From NCBI GenBank assembly GCA_038248655.1, contig JBBRXG010000003.1:16162-80161 (forward strand): DNA of 64,000 nucleotides, read 5' to 3'. This DNA comes from DATBLE01 sp038248655. GTDB taxonomy: Bacteria > Actinomycetota > Thermoleophilia > Gaiellales > Gaiellaceae. Under the pieces are notes generated by a model. That model was not told where the DNA came from and ran no database searches. It saw only the letters and a list, made by a program, of their open reading frames with translations. Below, piece after piece: positions 43,005 to 51,371 of the stretch. Every line of letters starts with the position of its first letter. Within the stretch, counting starts at the first letter, position 1. The position numbers and the translations under genes were made by a program.

Positions 43005-44447
43005 GTGCGCGGGATCCTCGGGGTCGCCCTGGTCACACTTGCGCTCGCCTCGCCCGCCGCGGCGGGCGGGCCGACGATGCTCGTCGGAGCCGCCGAGGAC
43101 AGCGTCCGCCAGCCGACGCTGACCGAGACGAAAGCGAAGCTCGACCTGCTTCGCCTCGCCGGGCTGGACGCGGTCCGGGTCACCTCGATCTGGGACCCGG
43201 CCAATCCGGAGCCTTCCGGAGACGAGGTGAACGAGCTCGCCAACGTCGCAGCTGCGGCCAAGCTCGACGGGATGCAGAGCTTCGTGGCGATCTACCACTT
43301 CGGCAGCAAGACGACCCCGTTGACCGCCGACGCGCAGGCCAGCTTCGCCAACTACGCCGCCTCGCTCGCGCGCCGGATCCCGGACCTCCGCAACTTCATC
43401 ATCGGCAACGAGCCGAACCTGAACCGCTTCTGGCTGCCACAGTTCAATCCGGACGGGACCGACGCCGCCGCGCCCGTCTACCTGTCCCTGCTCGCGCGCA
43501 CGTACACGGCCCTGAAGGCTGTCTCGCCGGAGATCAAGGTGTTCGGCGGTGCGATCTCGCCGCGCGGGATCGATCGTCCGGGCACCGGCCGAGACACGCA
43601 CTCCCCGACCGTCTTCATCCAGGATCTCGGATCCGCGTACAAGTCGAGCGGGCTCAGCGGCCCGGTGATGGACGCGCTCGCGATCCACCCTTACCCCGAG
43701 AGCTCGGGCATCCCGCCGACCTTCGCGCACCCGAACTCGACCCCGATCGGGATCGCCGACTACACGAAGCTGGTCGCCCTCCTCGCCTCCGCGTTCGACG
43801 GCACCGGCCAGCCCGGCTCGACCCTGCCGATCCTGTACGCCGAGTACGGAGTCGAAACCCAGATCCCGGCCGCGAAGGCGTCGCTCTACACCGGCACCGA
43901 GCCGGCGACGATCAAGCCGGTGCCCGAGGCGACCCAGGCGGCGTACTACCGGCAGGCGATCGCGATGTCCTTCTGCCAGCCGAACGTGATGGGGCTCTTG
44001 ATCTTCCACGCGTTCGACGAGCCGGCCCTCGACCGCTTCCAGTCCGGCATCTACTACGCGGACGGGACGCCCAAGAGGAGCCTCGGCACGGTGCGGGACG
44101 CGGTGCGCGAGACGCACGGCGGCGTGATCGCCCGCTGCCCCGGGCTGCAGCTGACGCCCAGGGCGAGGATTGCGTACCCGCGGATCCGCTCCGTTGCCGC
44201 CGGCACGGCGGCGATCGCGGTCGCCTGCGACATCGACTGCAACGTCTACGCGAGGCTCGAGCGCCTCCCCCGCCACTCGACCACCCTCGCACGCCGCGTC
44301 AAGGTGCTCGCAGGGGAGCGCGCCCTCGTCCAGTTCCGGAGGCTGGCGCTCGCGCGAGGCCGGTACCGGTTCACCGTCAGGCTGACGGCACCGGTGAACG
44401 TCGGCCCGCCACAGATCGTTGCCAGCGGCCCGCTGATCGTCCGCTGA
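43005..44447 (+). CDS. Secreted glycoside hydrolase-like protein (GH39/GH5-type barrel)
   Basis: About 480 residues. Signal peptide VRGILGVALVTLALASPAAA, then a TIM-barrel with NEPN (acid/base Glu in FIIGNEPNLNRF, about 136) and a nucleophile Glu in LYAEYGVET (about 280), plus HPYPES. The C-terminal 110 residues form a beta domain with two Cys (ACDIDCNVYARL). The combination fits a clan A retaining glycosidase; the sugar is unknown. GTG 43005 rather than TTG 42996, because TATTTT would be 7 nt upstream. Confidence 0.75.
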   Translation: MRGILGVALVTLALASPAAAGGPTMLVGAAEDSVRQPTLTETKAKLDLLRLAGLDAVRVTSIWDPANPEPSGDEVNELANVAAAAKLDGMQSFVAIYHFGSKTTPLTADAQASFANYAASLARRIPDLRNFIIGNEPNLNRFWLPQFNPDGTDAAAPVYLSLLARTYTALKAVSPEIKVFGGAISPRGIDRPGTGRDTHSPTVFIQDLGSAYKSSGLSGPVMDALAIHPYPESSGIPPTFAHPNSTPIGIADYTKLVALLASAFDGTGQPGSTLPILYAEYGVETQIPAAKASLYTGTEPATIKPVPEATQAAYYRQAIAMSFCQPNVMGLLIFHAFDEPALDRFQSGIYYADGTPKRSLGTVRDAVRETHGGVIARCPGLQLTPRARIAYPRIRSVAAGTAAIAVACDIDCNVYARLERLPRHSTTLARRVKVLAGERALVQFRRLALARGRYRFTVRLTAPVNVGPPQIVASGPLIVR

Positions 44448-44471
44448 GGCGTCCTCGCTAGCATCTGACGC

Positions 44472-45167
44472 GTGGTGGAGGGCCAGTACGTTGCGTACAC
44501 GTGTTATCGGGTCGATCGGGCGTGGCGCCGTCTGCCCATCGACGAGCGCGCGGCCGGAAAGGACGCGTTCGCCGAGGTGGTCGAGTCGTGGGCCGGTCGG
44601 ATGGACGGGCTCCGCGCCTACACCTGCACCGGGGTCCGGGGCGACTGCGACTTCTTCCTCTGGAAGATCGCCGAGCGCTATGCCGATCTCGGCGAGCTCG
44701 CCACCGGGCTGAACGCGACGCCGCTGGCCGGGTGGCTGGAGACCCCCTACTCGTACCTCGCGACGACGCGAGCGTCCCAGTACACGAACGCGCGCAAGCC
44801 GCGAAAGATCGTCCCGCACGACCAGCCGTACCTCGTCGTCTACCCGTTCGTGAAGGTGCGGCCCTGGTACGCGCTTCCGGAGGTCGATCGAAAGCGGGCG
44901 ATGGACGAGCACATCCGGATCGGGCGCGAGGAGTTTCCGGGGATCCACAATCACACGACGTACTCGTTCGGGATCGACGACCAGGAGTTCATGACCGCGT
45001 TCGAGTGCGACGAGCCGTCTGACTTCATGCACCTAATGCTTCGCCTCCGCGACAGCGAGGCGAGCCGGTACACGGAGCGGGACACGCCGATCTTCGTCGG
45101 CCGGCTCGTGGAGATCCGCGCCGCGCTCGACGCGCTCGACGGCGCCGCAGCAAGGGTCGGGGCGTAG
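44472..45167 (+). CDS. hemQ: Coproheme decarboxylase (HemQ), chlorite-dismutase family
   Basis: 231 residues. Chlorite-dismutase fold with VVYPFVKVRPWYALP (the catalytic Tyr region), KRAMDEHIRIGREEFPGIHN with the proximal His region and TPIFVGRLVEIR at the end. Actinobacterial members decarboxylate coproheme III to heme b. The GTG has TAGCAT 7 nt upstream. No other heme gene is adjacent. Confidence 0.85.
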   Translation: MVEGQYVAYTCYRVDRAWRRLPIDERAAGKDAFAEVVESWAGRMDGLRAYTCTGVRGDCDFFLWKIAERYADLGELATGLNATPLAGWLETPYSYLATTRASQYTNARKPRKIVPHDQPYLVVYPFVKVRPWYALPEVDRKRAMDEHIRIGREEFPGIHNHTTYSFGIDDQEFMTAFECDEPSDFMHLMLRLRDSEASRYTERDTPIFVGRLVEIRAALDALDGAAARVGA

Positions 45168-45331
45168 CTCAGGGACATCTCGGCGGGACTGTCCCGGAGC
45201 TCCCGGCGAATCGACCCGCCGTACCCTGGGGATGAATCGGCACGCAACTGTTCCAACCCCGGTCTCAGAGACTGGGTGGTAAACGCCACGAGGTGAGACC
45301 CGGCCCAAAGGGCGACGACGGCGACGCTTGC
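45168..45331. other. Intergenic region with possible RNA structure
   Basis: 164 nt without a gene. Inverted segments: CCGGTCTC-A-GAGACTGG (45259-45275), GTGG/CCAC (45276-45289) and a long-range match GGTCTC (45261-45266) with GAGACC (45295-45300). This could fold as a small structured RNA or an attenuator, but no known class is recognised. Confidence 0.3.
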
Positions 45332-45694
45332 CTAGATATACGTGTGCTGATCGCGCCAGGTACGCCACATCGCGAACCCGGCGGCGGCGAGCACGACGAC
45401 GAACACGACGGCGTCCAGGCCGGTCTCGTCCGTGAACGAGATCGCTGCGATGTCGGCGACGATCAACAGCGCGCCTCCGTAGAAGACCCCCCGCGCCCGC
45501 CCCGGCCAGACCGAGATCTCGCTCCGCCGCTCGCGCCACATCAGGTAGAGGAAGAACGCGATCGCGAGCAGGAACGCGATCCGCGCGAGCAGGAACAGGG
45601 CGGTCAGCGTCGCCTCGAGCTGCAGGGCGACGATCAGGGCCGCGACCGCGGCGATGATCAGGAAGCCGCGCAGCGTAGGATTGATCCGGCTCAC
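45332..45694 (-). CDS. Small membrane protein, function unknown
   Basis: 120 residues. Four hydrophobic segments (about 10-24, 27-50, 70-85 and 92-108); a Trp/Arg-rich loop (LMWRERRSEISVWPGRARG). The GTG has TACCCT exactly 6 nt upstream (45706-45701). No family recognised. Confidence 0.65.
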   Translation of the reverse strand: MSRINPTLRGFLIIAAVAALIVALQLEATLTALFLLARIAFLLAIAFFLYLMWRERRSEISVWPGRARGVFYGGALLIVADIAAISFTDETGLDAVVFVVVLAAAGFAMWRTWRDQHTYI

Positions 45695-45745
45695 CGGGTC
45701 AGGGTAGCGGCGCGTACACCGTGGCCTGCCACCGACGTCAGGCTA

Positions 45746-45829
45746 TGCGGATGAGAGGACTTGAACCTCCACGAGCCGAAGCCCACACGGACCTGAACCG
45801 TGCGCGTCTACCAATTCCGCCACATCCGC
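45746..45829 (-). tRNA. tRNA-Leu (anticodon CAG)
   Basis: 84 nt, with a long variable arm (TGGGCTTCGGCTCGTGG region). Acceptor GCGGATG/CATCCGC, discriminator A, anticodon stem CACGG/CCGTG with loop TTCAGGT. No encoded CCA. -10-like TACAAT (45845-45840) lies 10 nt upstream. Confidence 0.96.
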
Positions 45830-45865
45830 GCGGGCGCGCATTGTAGCCGCGGGTAGGCTGGGGTC

Positions 45866-45997
45866 GTGGTCGAGGAAGGCCAGCCGGCGTCGGACTTCGC
45901 GTTGTCCGTCGTGCGGGTCCTCCGCCGGGTCGAGCCCGGCGAGCACGCCGACCTCGTGCTCGGGACGCTCGGGGCGCCGCTACCATTTTCGCCCTGA
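45866..45997 (+). CDS. Short open frame before the subtilase gene
   Basis: A 43-residue frame, GTG to TGA. Its start VVEEGQPASDFAL resembles a peroxiredoxin N-terminus, but the rest does not. Its TGA overlaps the CTG proposed as the subtilase start (CTGA). It may be a leader peptide, a truncated gene or chance. Confidence 0.25.
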   Translation: MVEEGQPASDFALSVVRVLRRVEPGEHADLVLGTLGAPLPFSP

Positions 45998-48432
45998 GAC
46001 GGCTTGTTTTCCTGCTCGCGGCGGCGGTGGCCGCCGTCTTCGTCCCCGGGGTCGCCCACGCCGGCTCCGGTCCGGATCCGCTCGTGGAGGCCGTGGTGAC
46101 GCTGGACGCGCCGCCGCTCGCCCGCGCGGTCCAGGAGAGCCGTGTTCTCACCGCCCGCGCCAGGGCGAGCCGCCTCGATCTCCGCTCCACCCCGAGCATC
46201 GATTACCTCCGCCTGCTCGCCGCTTCGCAGACGACGCTCGCCGCCCGGATCGCGAAAACCCTGCCGGCGGCGCGGGTGACCTGGCGCTACGAGGTCGTCC
46301 TGAACGGGATGGCGGTCATGCTCCCCCGCTCCGCGCTCCGCCGTCTCGCCGGGGTCCCGGGGGTCGCCCGGGTCTGGCCGAGCGTCTCGTACCGGCCGCT
46401 GCTCGACCGCAGCCCCCACCTGATCGGCGCCGACCTGCTGTGGGGCGCACCCTCGTTCACGACCGCCGGGAACGGGATCAAGATCGGAATCATCGACGAC
46501 GGCGTCGACCAGGCTCATCCCTTCTTCAACCCGGCCGGCTACACGATGCCCCCCGGATATCCGAAGGGCGACGCCCGCTTCACGACCGCGAAGGTGATCG
46601 TCGCCCGAGCGTTCTCCCCGCCCACGAACACGTGGAAGTACGCCAAGCTGCCGTTCGACCCCGAGCAGTCCGAGCACGCGACGCACGTCGCCGGGATCGC
46701 CGCCGGCAACTACTCGCCCGGCGCGATCGCCGGCCGCGGACCGCTCTCCGGCGTCGCCCCGAAGGCGTACCTGGGCAACTACAAGGTGCTGACCGTTCCG
46801 ACCGCGAACTTCGGCCTGAACGGGAACGCACCGGAGATCGCGGCGGGCATCGAGGCAGCGGTTCGCGACGGCATGGACGTGATCAACCTCTCGCTCGGCG
46901 AGTCGGAGATCGAGCCGTCGCGGGACCTCGTCGTCGCCGCGGTCAACGCCGCCGCCGACGCGGGCGTCGTCCCGACGATCGCGGCCGGGAACGGCTTCGT
47001 CGACTTCGGGCGCGGCAGCGTGTCGTCGCCGGGCAGCGCGGTCAAGGCGATCACGGTGGCCGCGGTCAGCAAGCAGTTGGTCGTCGCGTCCTTCTCGAGC
47101 GCTGGGCCGACCCCGATCTCGCTCGAGATGAAGCCGGACGTCGCCGCACCGGGAGTGGACATCACGTCGTCCGTCCCGCCACGCGAGGGTACATGGGCGT
47201 CGTACAGCGGCACGAGCATGGCCGCCCCCCATGTCGCCGGCGCCGCGGCGCTCCTCCGCCAGCGTCATCCCGGCTGGACCGTCGCGCAGCTCAAGTCTGC
47301 TCTCGTGCTCACCGGCCGGCCGACGACCACCGGCGCCGGTGAGCCGCCGACGACACGCGAAGGGGGCGGGCTGATCGACATCCCCACCGCAAACGACCCG
47401 AAGCTGTTCGCCGCGCCGACCGACCTCTCCTTCGGCCTCCTCCCGACGGGGACGAGCGCCGTCCGGTCGATGGACCTCACCGATGCCGCCGGCGGCGCGG
47501 GCGTCTGGACAGTGAGCATCGCCGCCCAGACGAGCGCGGTCGGGGTCAGCGTCACCGCACCCGCGACCGTGGCCGTCCCCGGCCGGCTCGACGTCACCGG
47601 ATCCGCCGCGAGCGGAGCCGCCGAGGCCGACGTCACCGGGTTCGTGACGCTCACGCTGGGCCCGGTCGCGCGCCGGATCCCGTACTGGTTTCGCGTCACC
47701 CATCCCGTGCTTGCGACCGAGCCGCACCGAACGCTGTCGGCGCCGGGCGTCTATCACGGCCAGACCAGGGGCAAGCCGTCGCGAGTGTCGACGTACCGCT
47801 ACCCGGACGCTCCGCGGGGCGCGAACGCCGTGTTCTCGGGACCGGAGCAGGTCTTCCGTGTGACGCTGAGGAGGCCGGTCGCCAACTTCGGCGTCGCGGT
47901 CGTCGCGGGCGCACGGACCTCTCCGCGTGTCGTCTCCTCAGGCAACGAGAACCGGCTCACGGGAGATGCGGGACTCCCGGTCGTGATCAACCCGTACCTG
48001 GATCGCTTCGGCGCCTCCCGGCCGGTTGCCGGAGCGGTCCGCCCCGGCCCCGGCTCGTACGACGTCGTCTTCGAGACGCGCGCAGGGACGGTTCCCGGAC
48101 AGTTCACGTTCCGGTTCTGGGTCGACGACGTTACGCCGCCCGCAGTCCGGCTACTGCGCACCTCGGCCCGCGCGGGCTCGAGCCTCGAGCTCGCGGTCAC
48201 CGACGCCGGCGCGGGCGTCGATCCTGCCTCGCTGCAGGCGTCGATCGACGGCCGACCGGCGCAGGTCAGGTTCGCACGCGGCCGCGCACGAGTGTCGATC
48301 GCGACGACCACTGCGGGGCTCCACCGGCTGGAGCTCCGCGTCTCCGACTACCAGGAGCTGAAGAACATGGAGAACGTTCTCCGGATCCTGCCGAACACGC
48401 GCCTCTACCGCGCCGCGTTCCGCGTCAGGTAG
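45994..48432 (+). CDS. Secreted subtilisin-like serine protease (S8)
   Basis: 812 residues from CTG 45994. Signal peptide LRRLVFLLAAAVAAVFVPGV then AHA; an inhibitor-I9-like propeptide region; catalytic Asp168 (IIDDGVDQ), His231 (HATHVAGIAAG), Asn in AAGNGF and Ser408 (SGTSMAAPHVAG). Two C-terminal beta domains follow, one with DVTPPAVRLL. Starting at GTG 46027 would delete the n-region and half the signal peptide. TACCAT (45981-45986) lies 7 nt before the CTG, like other leaderless starts here. Confidence 0.88.
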   Translation: MRRLVFLLAAAVAAVFVPGVAHAGSGPDPLVEAVVTLDAPPLARAVQESRVLTARARASRLDLRSTPSIDYLRLLAASQTTLAARIAKTLPAARVTWRYEVVLNGMAVMLPRSALRRLAGVPGVARVWPSVSYRPLLDRSPHLIGADLLWGAPSFTTAGNGIKIGIIDDGVDQAHPFFNPAGYTMPPGYPKGDARFTTAKVIVARAFSPPTNTWKYAKLPFDPEQSEHATHVAGIAAGNYSPGAIAGRGPLSGVAPKAYLGNYKVLTVPTANFGLNGNAPEIAAGIEAAVRDGMDVINLSLGESEIEPSRDLVVAAVNAAADAGVVPTIAAGNGFVDFGRGSVSSPGSAVKAITVAAVSKQLVVASFSSAGPTPISLEMKPDVAAPGVDITSSVPPREGTWASYSGTSMAAPHVAGAAALLRQRHPGWTVAQLKSALVLTGRPTTTGAGEPPTTREGGGLIDIPTANDPKLFAAPTDLSFGLLPTGTSAVRSMDLTDAAGGAGVWTVSIAAQTSAVGVSVTAPATVAVPGRLDVTGSAASGAAEADVTGFVTLTLGPVARRIPYWFRVTHPVLATEPHRTLSAPGVYHGQTRGKPSRVSTYRYPDAPRGANAVFSGPEQVFRVTLRRPVANFGVAVVAGARTSPRVVSSGNENRLTGDAGLPVVINPYLDRFGASRPVAGAVRPGPGSYDVVFETRAGTVPGQFTFRFWVDDVTPPAVRLLRTSARAGSSLELAVTDAGAGVDPASLQASIDGRPAQVRFARGRARVSIATTTAGLHRLELRVSDYQELKNMENVLRILPNTRLYRAAFRVR

Positions 48433-48457
48433 ACGAGCGCCTCCGCCGAGCCGACTC

Positions 48458-48688
48458 TCAGCGTCTGGGGTCGTGCTCCTCGATCGTCGGCAGCTTCTCG
48501 AGGTCGCGCTGGACGCTGGCCGCGAACTCGTCGCTCTCGGTCCGGATCAGGCGCAGCTGCTCCTTCCGCTTCGCCCGCGCGCGCCTCTCGCGAGCGCGGC
48601 CCCCCACACGATCGGAGAGGCGCGGCCACTCGGCACCGGCCAGGACGACCACCGCGGCGGCGAGCAAGCCGATGAAGAGCCAGCTCAC
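48458..48688 (-). CDS. Small membrane-anchored coiled protein, unknown
   Basis: 76 residues. One N-terminal TM (WLFIGLLAAAVVVLAG), then a basic, Arg-rich stretch (GRARERRARAKRKEQLRLI) and an acidic end (LEKLPTIEEHD). GTG 48688 is chosen because TAGAAT lies 7 nt upstream; the ATG at 48697 overlaps that -10. Confidence 0.55.
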   Translation of the reverse strand: MSWLFIGLLAAAVVVLAGAEWPRLSDRVGGRARERRARAKRKEQLRLIRTESDEFAASVQRDLEKLPTIEEHDPRR

Positions 48689-48764
48689 GTCCCACATTCT
48701 AGACAAGCTCGGCCCCCCGTCGGCCTCTGCCTGCAACGGCTTGCCTCCACCCTTTCGCTCGCTG

Positions 48765-48974
48765 TCAGGCCGTTCCGCCGACCGCCTCGTCGTCGGGCTC
48801 CCGTCCGGCGAGCTTCTGCTCGAACGAGCGCCGGAGGTCCTCGCCCGAGACGTCGAGCTGGTAGCGGGGCCGGCGCGGCTCCAGCTTGACGATCTTCACC
48901 TCGGATTCGCGCATGCCGTGGCAGCGCGCATAGGCCTCCGCCTCGGTCAACGGCCTGAGGCGCTGCCTGCGCAT
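48765..48974 (-). CDS. Small basic hypothetical protein
   Basis: 69 residues: MRRQRLRPLTEAEAYARCHG, then ESEVKIVKLEPRRPRYQLDV and SGEDLRRSFEQKL. Charged and soluble, with a conserved-looking core but no recognised family. TAGGAT (48987-48982) is 7 nt before the ATG. Confidence 0.6.
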   Translation of the reverse strand: MRRQRLRPLTEAEAYARCHGMRESEVKIVKLEPRRPRYQLDVSGEDLRRSFEQKLAGREPDDEAVGGTA

Positions 48975-48984
48975 GCGAGCGATC

Positions 48985-49356
48985 CTAACGGGAGGCCCGG
49001 GGGCGGGCGAGGGCGAGACAGAACCCTGCGAACGGGAGCTCGGCGACGAGCGCGAGCCCGATCGCGAACCAGCGCTCCCTGCTCGACGACGCGGTGACGA
49101 TGTCGAACCACGCGTCGGCCAGCAGGAGCGCGCCGGTCGCGGCGGCCGTCGCGGGCACGAACGGAGAGCGACGCAGGATTGCCGCCGCGGTCGCGAGCAG
49201 TGCGGCGGCCAGCACGAGGTCGAACCCGACCCAGGCGAGATCCCAGTGCTCCGCAACCTTCCGCGACGGCAGCGTGAGCGCGAGCCACAGCGTCCACGGC
49301 AGGAGACCGACGCCGAGAACGGCGAGCATGCCCGCCGCGCCGTGGCTCCGGTTCAC
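48985..49356 (-). CDS. Four-TM membrane protein, unknown
   Basis: 123 residues with four hydrophobic segments (about 8-29, 42-62, 66-84 and 97-116). The GTG overlaps the stop of the phospholipid-modifying gene (GTGA), so it is coupled to it and may assist it. No family recognised. Confidence 0.6.
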   Translation of the reverse strand: MNRSHGAAGMLAVLGVGLLPWTLWLALTLPSRKVAEHWDLAWVGFDLVLAAALLATAAAILRRSPFVPATAAATGALLLADAWFDIVTASSSRERWFAIGLALVAELPFAGFCLALARPRASR

Positions 49357-51257
49357 CGCCGCAGCTTGGGCAACTGGCCCTCGAGCCGGAGCGCGGCGAG
49401 CCCGACCCGCAGGGGCGAGCCCTCGAAGACGAGATAGCGGGGCTCCCAGCGTGGCTCGAACTTCGCGTTGAAGCGGTACAGGCTCTCGATCTGGAAGAAG
49501 CGGTTACCGAGGCTGACGATCCGCCCGAGCGCTCGCTCTGCCCGTCCTTCCGGCCGCCCGAGCCAACGGCCGAACGCCGCGAAGTTCAAGGAGAGCTCCT
49601 CGACGCCGCGCTCGCGCAGCGCCTCGATCGCGCGGACGACGAGAAACTCCATCAGCCCGTTCGGCGTCGAGCGGTCGCGGCGCATGAACGAGAGCGACAT
49701 CGCCGGACGCCCGTAGGACGGGACGACGTGGATGAAGCCGCGGATCGCGCCCTGCCAGTCCCGCGCGGCGAAGACGAGGCTGCCCGCCCCGTGCTCGCCG
49801 TCGAGCCGGTCCATCGCCATCGTGAACCCGCGCTCGGGCTCACCGTCCCGCCAGAGGGACGAAACACGCTCGAGTGCAGCCAGGGTCGGTGCATCGAGCT
49901 GCTCGAAGCCGAGCGTCTCGACCGAGTACCCGGCCGTCTCCAGCCGGCTGACCGACTGCCGTACCTTCCGGATCGCCCGGCCCTCGAGCGAGAAACGGCC
50001 GGTGCGCACGATCGCCTCGTCGCCGATGTAGATCCCGCGAAGCCCGGCATCGCGGTAGATGGGCAGGAGTGCGCTCCCCGCCCCGAGAGCGCCGACTCGC
50101 AATCCCCGCGCCTCCGCGAATGCGCACAGGTCGGCAATCAGCCCGGGGACGGCGGCCGGGTCTCCGACCGGATCGCCGGCGATCAGCAGGACGCCGTTCG
50201 CGACGCGGTAGCCCGCAAACGCCCTCCGGTCGGCCGTGAACCGGTAGTGAACGTCGCCGCGGAGCTTGAAGAAGGCGAGCGTGTCGCGGCCGTGCTCGCG
50301 GACGAGCCGGGCCGCATGCGTGCGCTCGACCGTGTCGGGCAGCGACCGGGGCGCGGTGAGCGGCCGGAAGAGTACGTACGCCAGCGTCACGATGACGGCG
50401 AGGCCGAGGCATCCGACGGCGAGCGGCAGCCAGGCGAGCTCGTCGCCGAACGACATCGGCCCTCTGGTCCACGCGAGCAGATCGCCCACCTCGCGGACGA
50501 CGTCACCGGGCCTCGCCCGCGTGGCGACCCAGATTCCGATCCCGGCCAGCGAGCAGCCGGCCGCGGTCACGCCGAGCGCGAGCAGCGCCGGCGAGCGCGC
50601 GCGGAGGCGCTCGTGCCGGACGTAGAAGGAGTCACGACCCCACCACAGGAGCGAAGCAGCGGCCCAGCTCAGCACCGCTTCCTCGAAGTCGAGCCCCTTG
50701 AGGAGCTCGAGCCCGCCGAGCAGCACCATCAGGACGAGAGCCGCCTGCCACGCTCGGCGGCGACGCGCGCGCAGGTAGAAGGCGCAGACGACGAGGGTCG
50801 CGCTGGCCGGGACGGTCAGGGTGTGCAGGAGCGGAACGGCCTCGACAGGCTCGACCTGAAGCAGGAGGTGATGTCGCCACGCGACGTTCGGAGTGAGCGC
50901 CGAGAGGAGGTTGACGAGCCCGACGGCGAAGGCGACCGCCCCGGCGAGGGCCGGCAAACCCTCCCCGTGCCGGATCGCGCGCAGCGGGGCGGCACGCCGA
51001 TGCAGTCCGAGCCGCCACGCCGACGTGTCGCGCGTCGAGGGGACGAGATCGCGCCAGTCCTTGCAGACGAGCCAGACGCCGCCGGCGACGACGATTCCCG
51101 ACAGGGGCGTGAGGTGCCACGCACCGACCGCCCGGCCGGTCGCGTCGGCCGCGATCGCGGCGAGCCCGAGGTGCCATTCGTGGACGCGCCGACCGAGCGC
51201 GTAGATGCGCGGCCCGTGCGGATGCCGGTCGAGTCGGATCATCGGCGAAGCGGCCAC
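49353..51257 (-). CDS. MprF-like DUF2156 (phosphatidylglycerol lysyltransferase-type) protein
   Basis: 634 residues. About seven N-terminal membrane segments, then a DUF2156 double-GNAT domain (about 300-620): FKLRGDVHYRFTADRRAFAG, NGVLLIAGDPVGDPA, KVRQSVSRLETAGYSVETL, FSLEGRAIRK. Such proteins transfer an amino acid from aminoacyl-tRNA to phosphatidylglycerol, changing surface charge. The short membrane block may lack part of the MprF flippase domain. The following gene overlaps. Confidence 0.8.
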   Translation of the reverse strand: MAASPMIRLDRHPHGPRIYALGRRVHEWHLGLAAIAADATGRAVGAWHLTPLSGIVVAGGVWLVCKDWRDLVPSTRDTSAWRLGLHRRAAPLRAIRHGEGLPALAGAVAFAVGLVNLLSALTPNVAWRHHLLLQVEPVEAVPLLHTLTVPASATLVVCAFYLRARRRRAWQAALVLMVLLGGLELLKGLDFEEAVLSWAAASLLWWGRDSFYVRHERLRARSPALLALGVTAAGCSLAGIGIWVATRARPGDVVREVGDLLAWTRGPMSFGDELAWLPLAVGCLGLAVIVTLAYVLFRPLTAPRSLPDTVERTHAARLVREHGRDTLAFFKLRGDVHYRFTADRRAFAGYRVANGVLLIAGDPVGDPAAVPGLIADLCAFAEARGLRVGALGAGSALLPIYRDAGLRGIYIGDEAIVRTGRFSLEGRAIRKVRQSVSRLETAGYSVETLGFEQLDAPTLAALERVSSLWRDGEPERGFTMAMDRLDGEHGAGSLVFAARDWQGAIRGFIHVVPSYGRPAMSLSFMRRDRSTPNGLMEFLVVRAIEALRERGVEELSLNFAAFGRWLGRPEGRAERALGRIVSLGNRFFQIESLYRFNAKFEPRWEPRYLVFEGSPLRVGLAALRLEGQLPKLRR

Positions 51258-51371
51258 CTGGACCGCCGCTCAGCGTAGCCGAGCATCCACACGGATCAGG
51301 GCGGCGACCGCCCGCTGGTGGATCGGGCCGCCGATCCGGGCCATGGCGACGGCGGTGGCGGAGGTGAGGAT
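51258..51371. other. Gap between the MprF-like gene and the kinase
   Basis: 114 nt with no gene and no clear terminator; TACGCT (51278-51273 on the minus strand) could be the -10 of the MprF-like gene. Confidence 0.3.
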
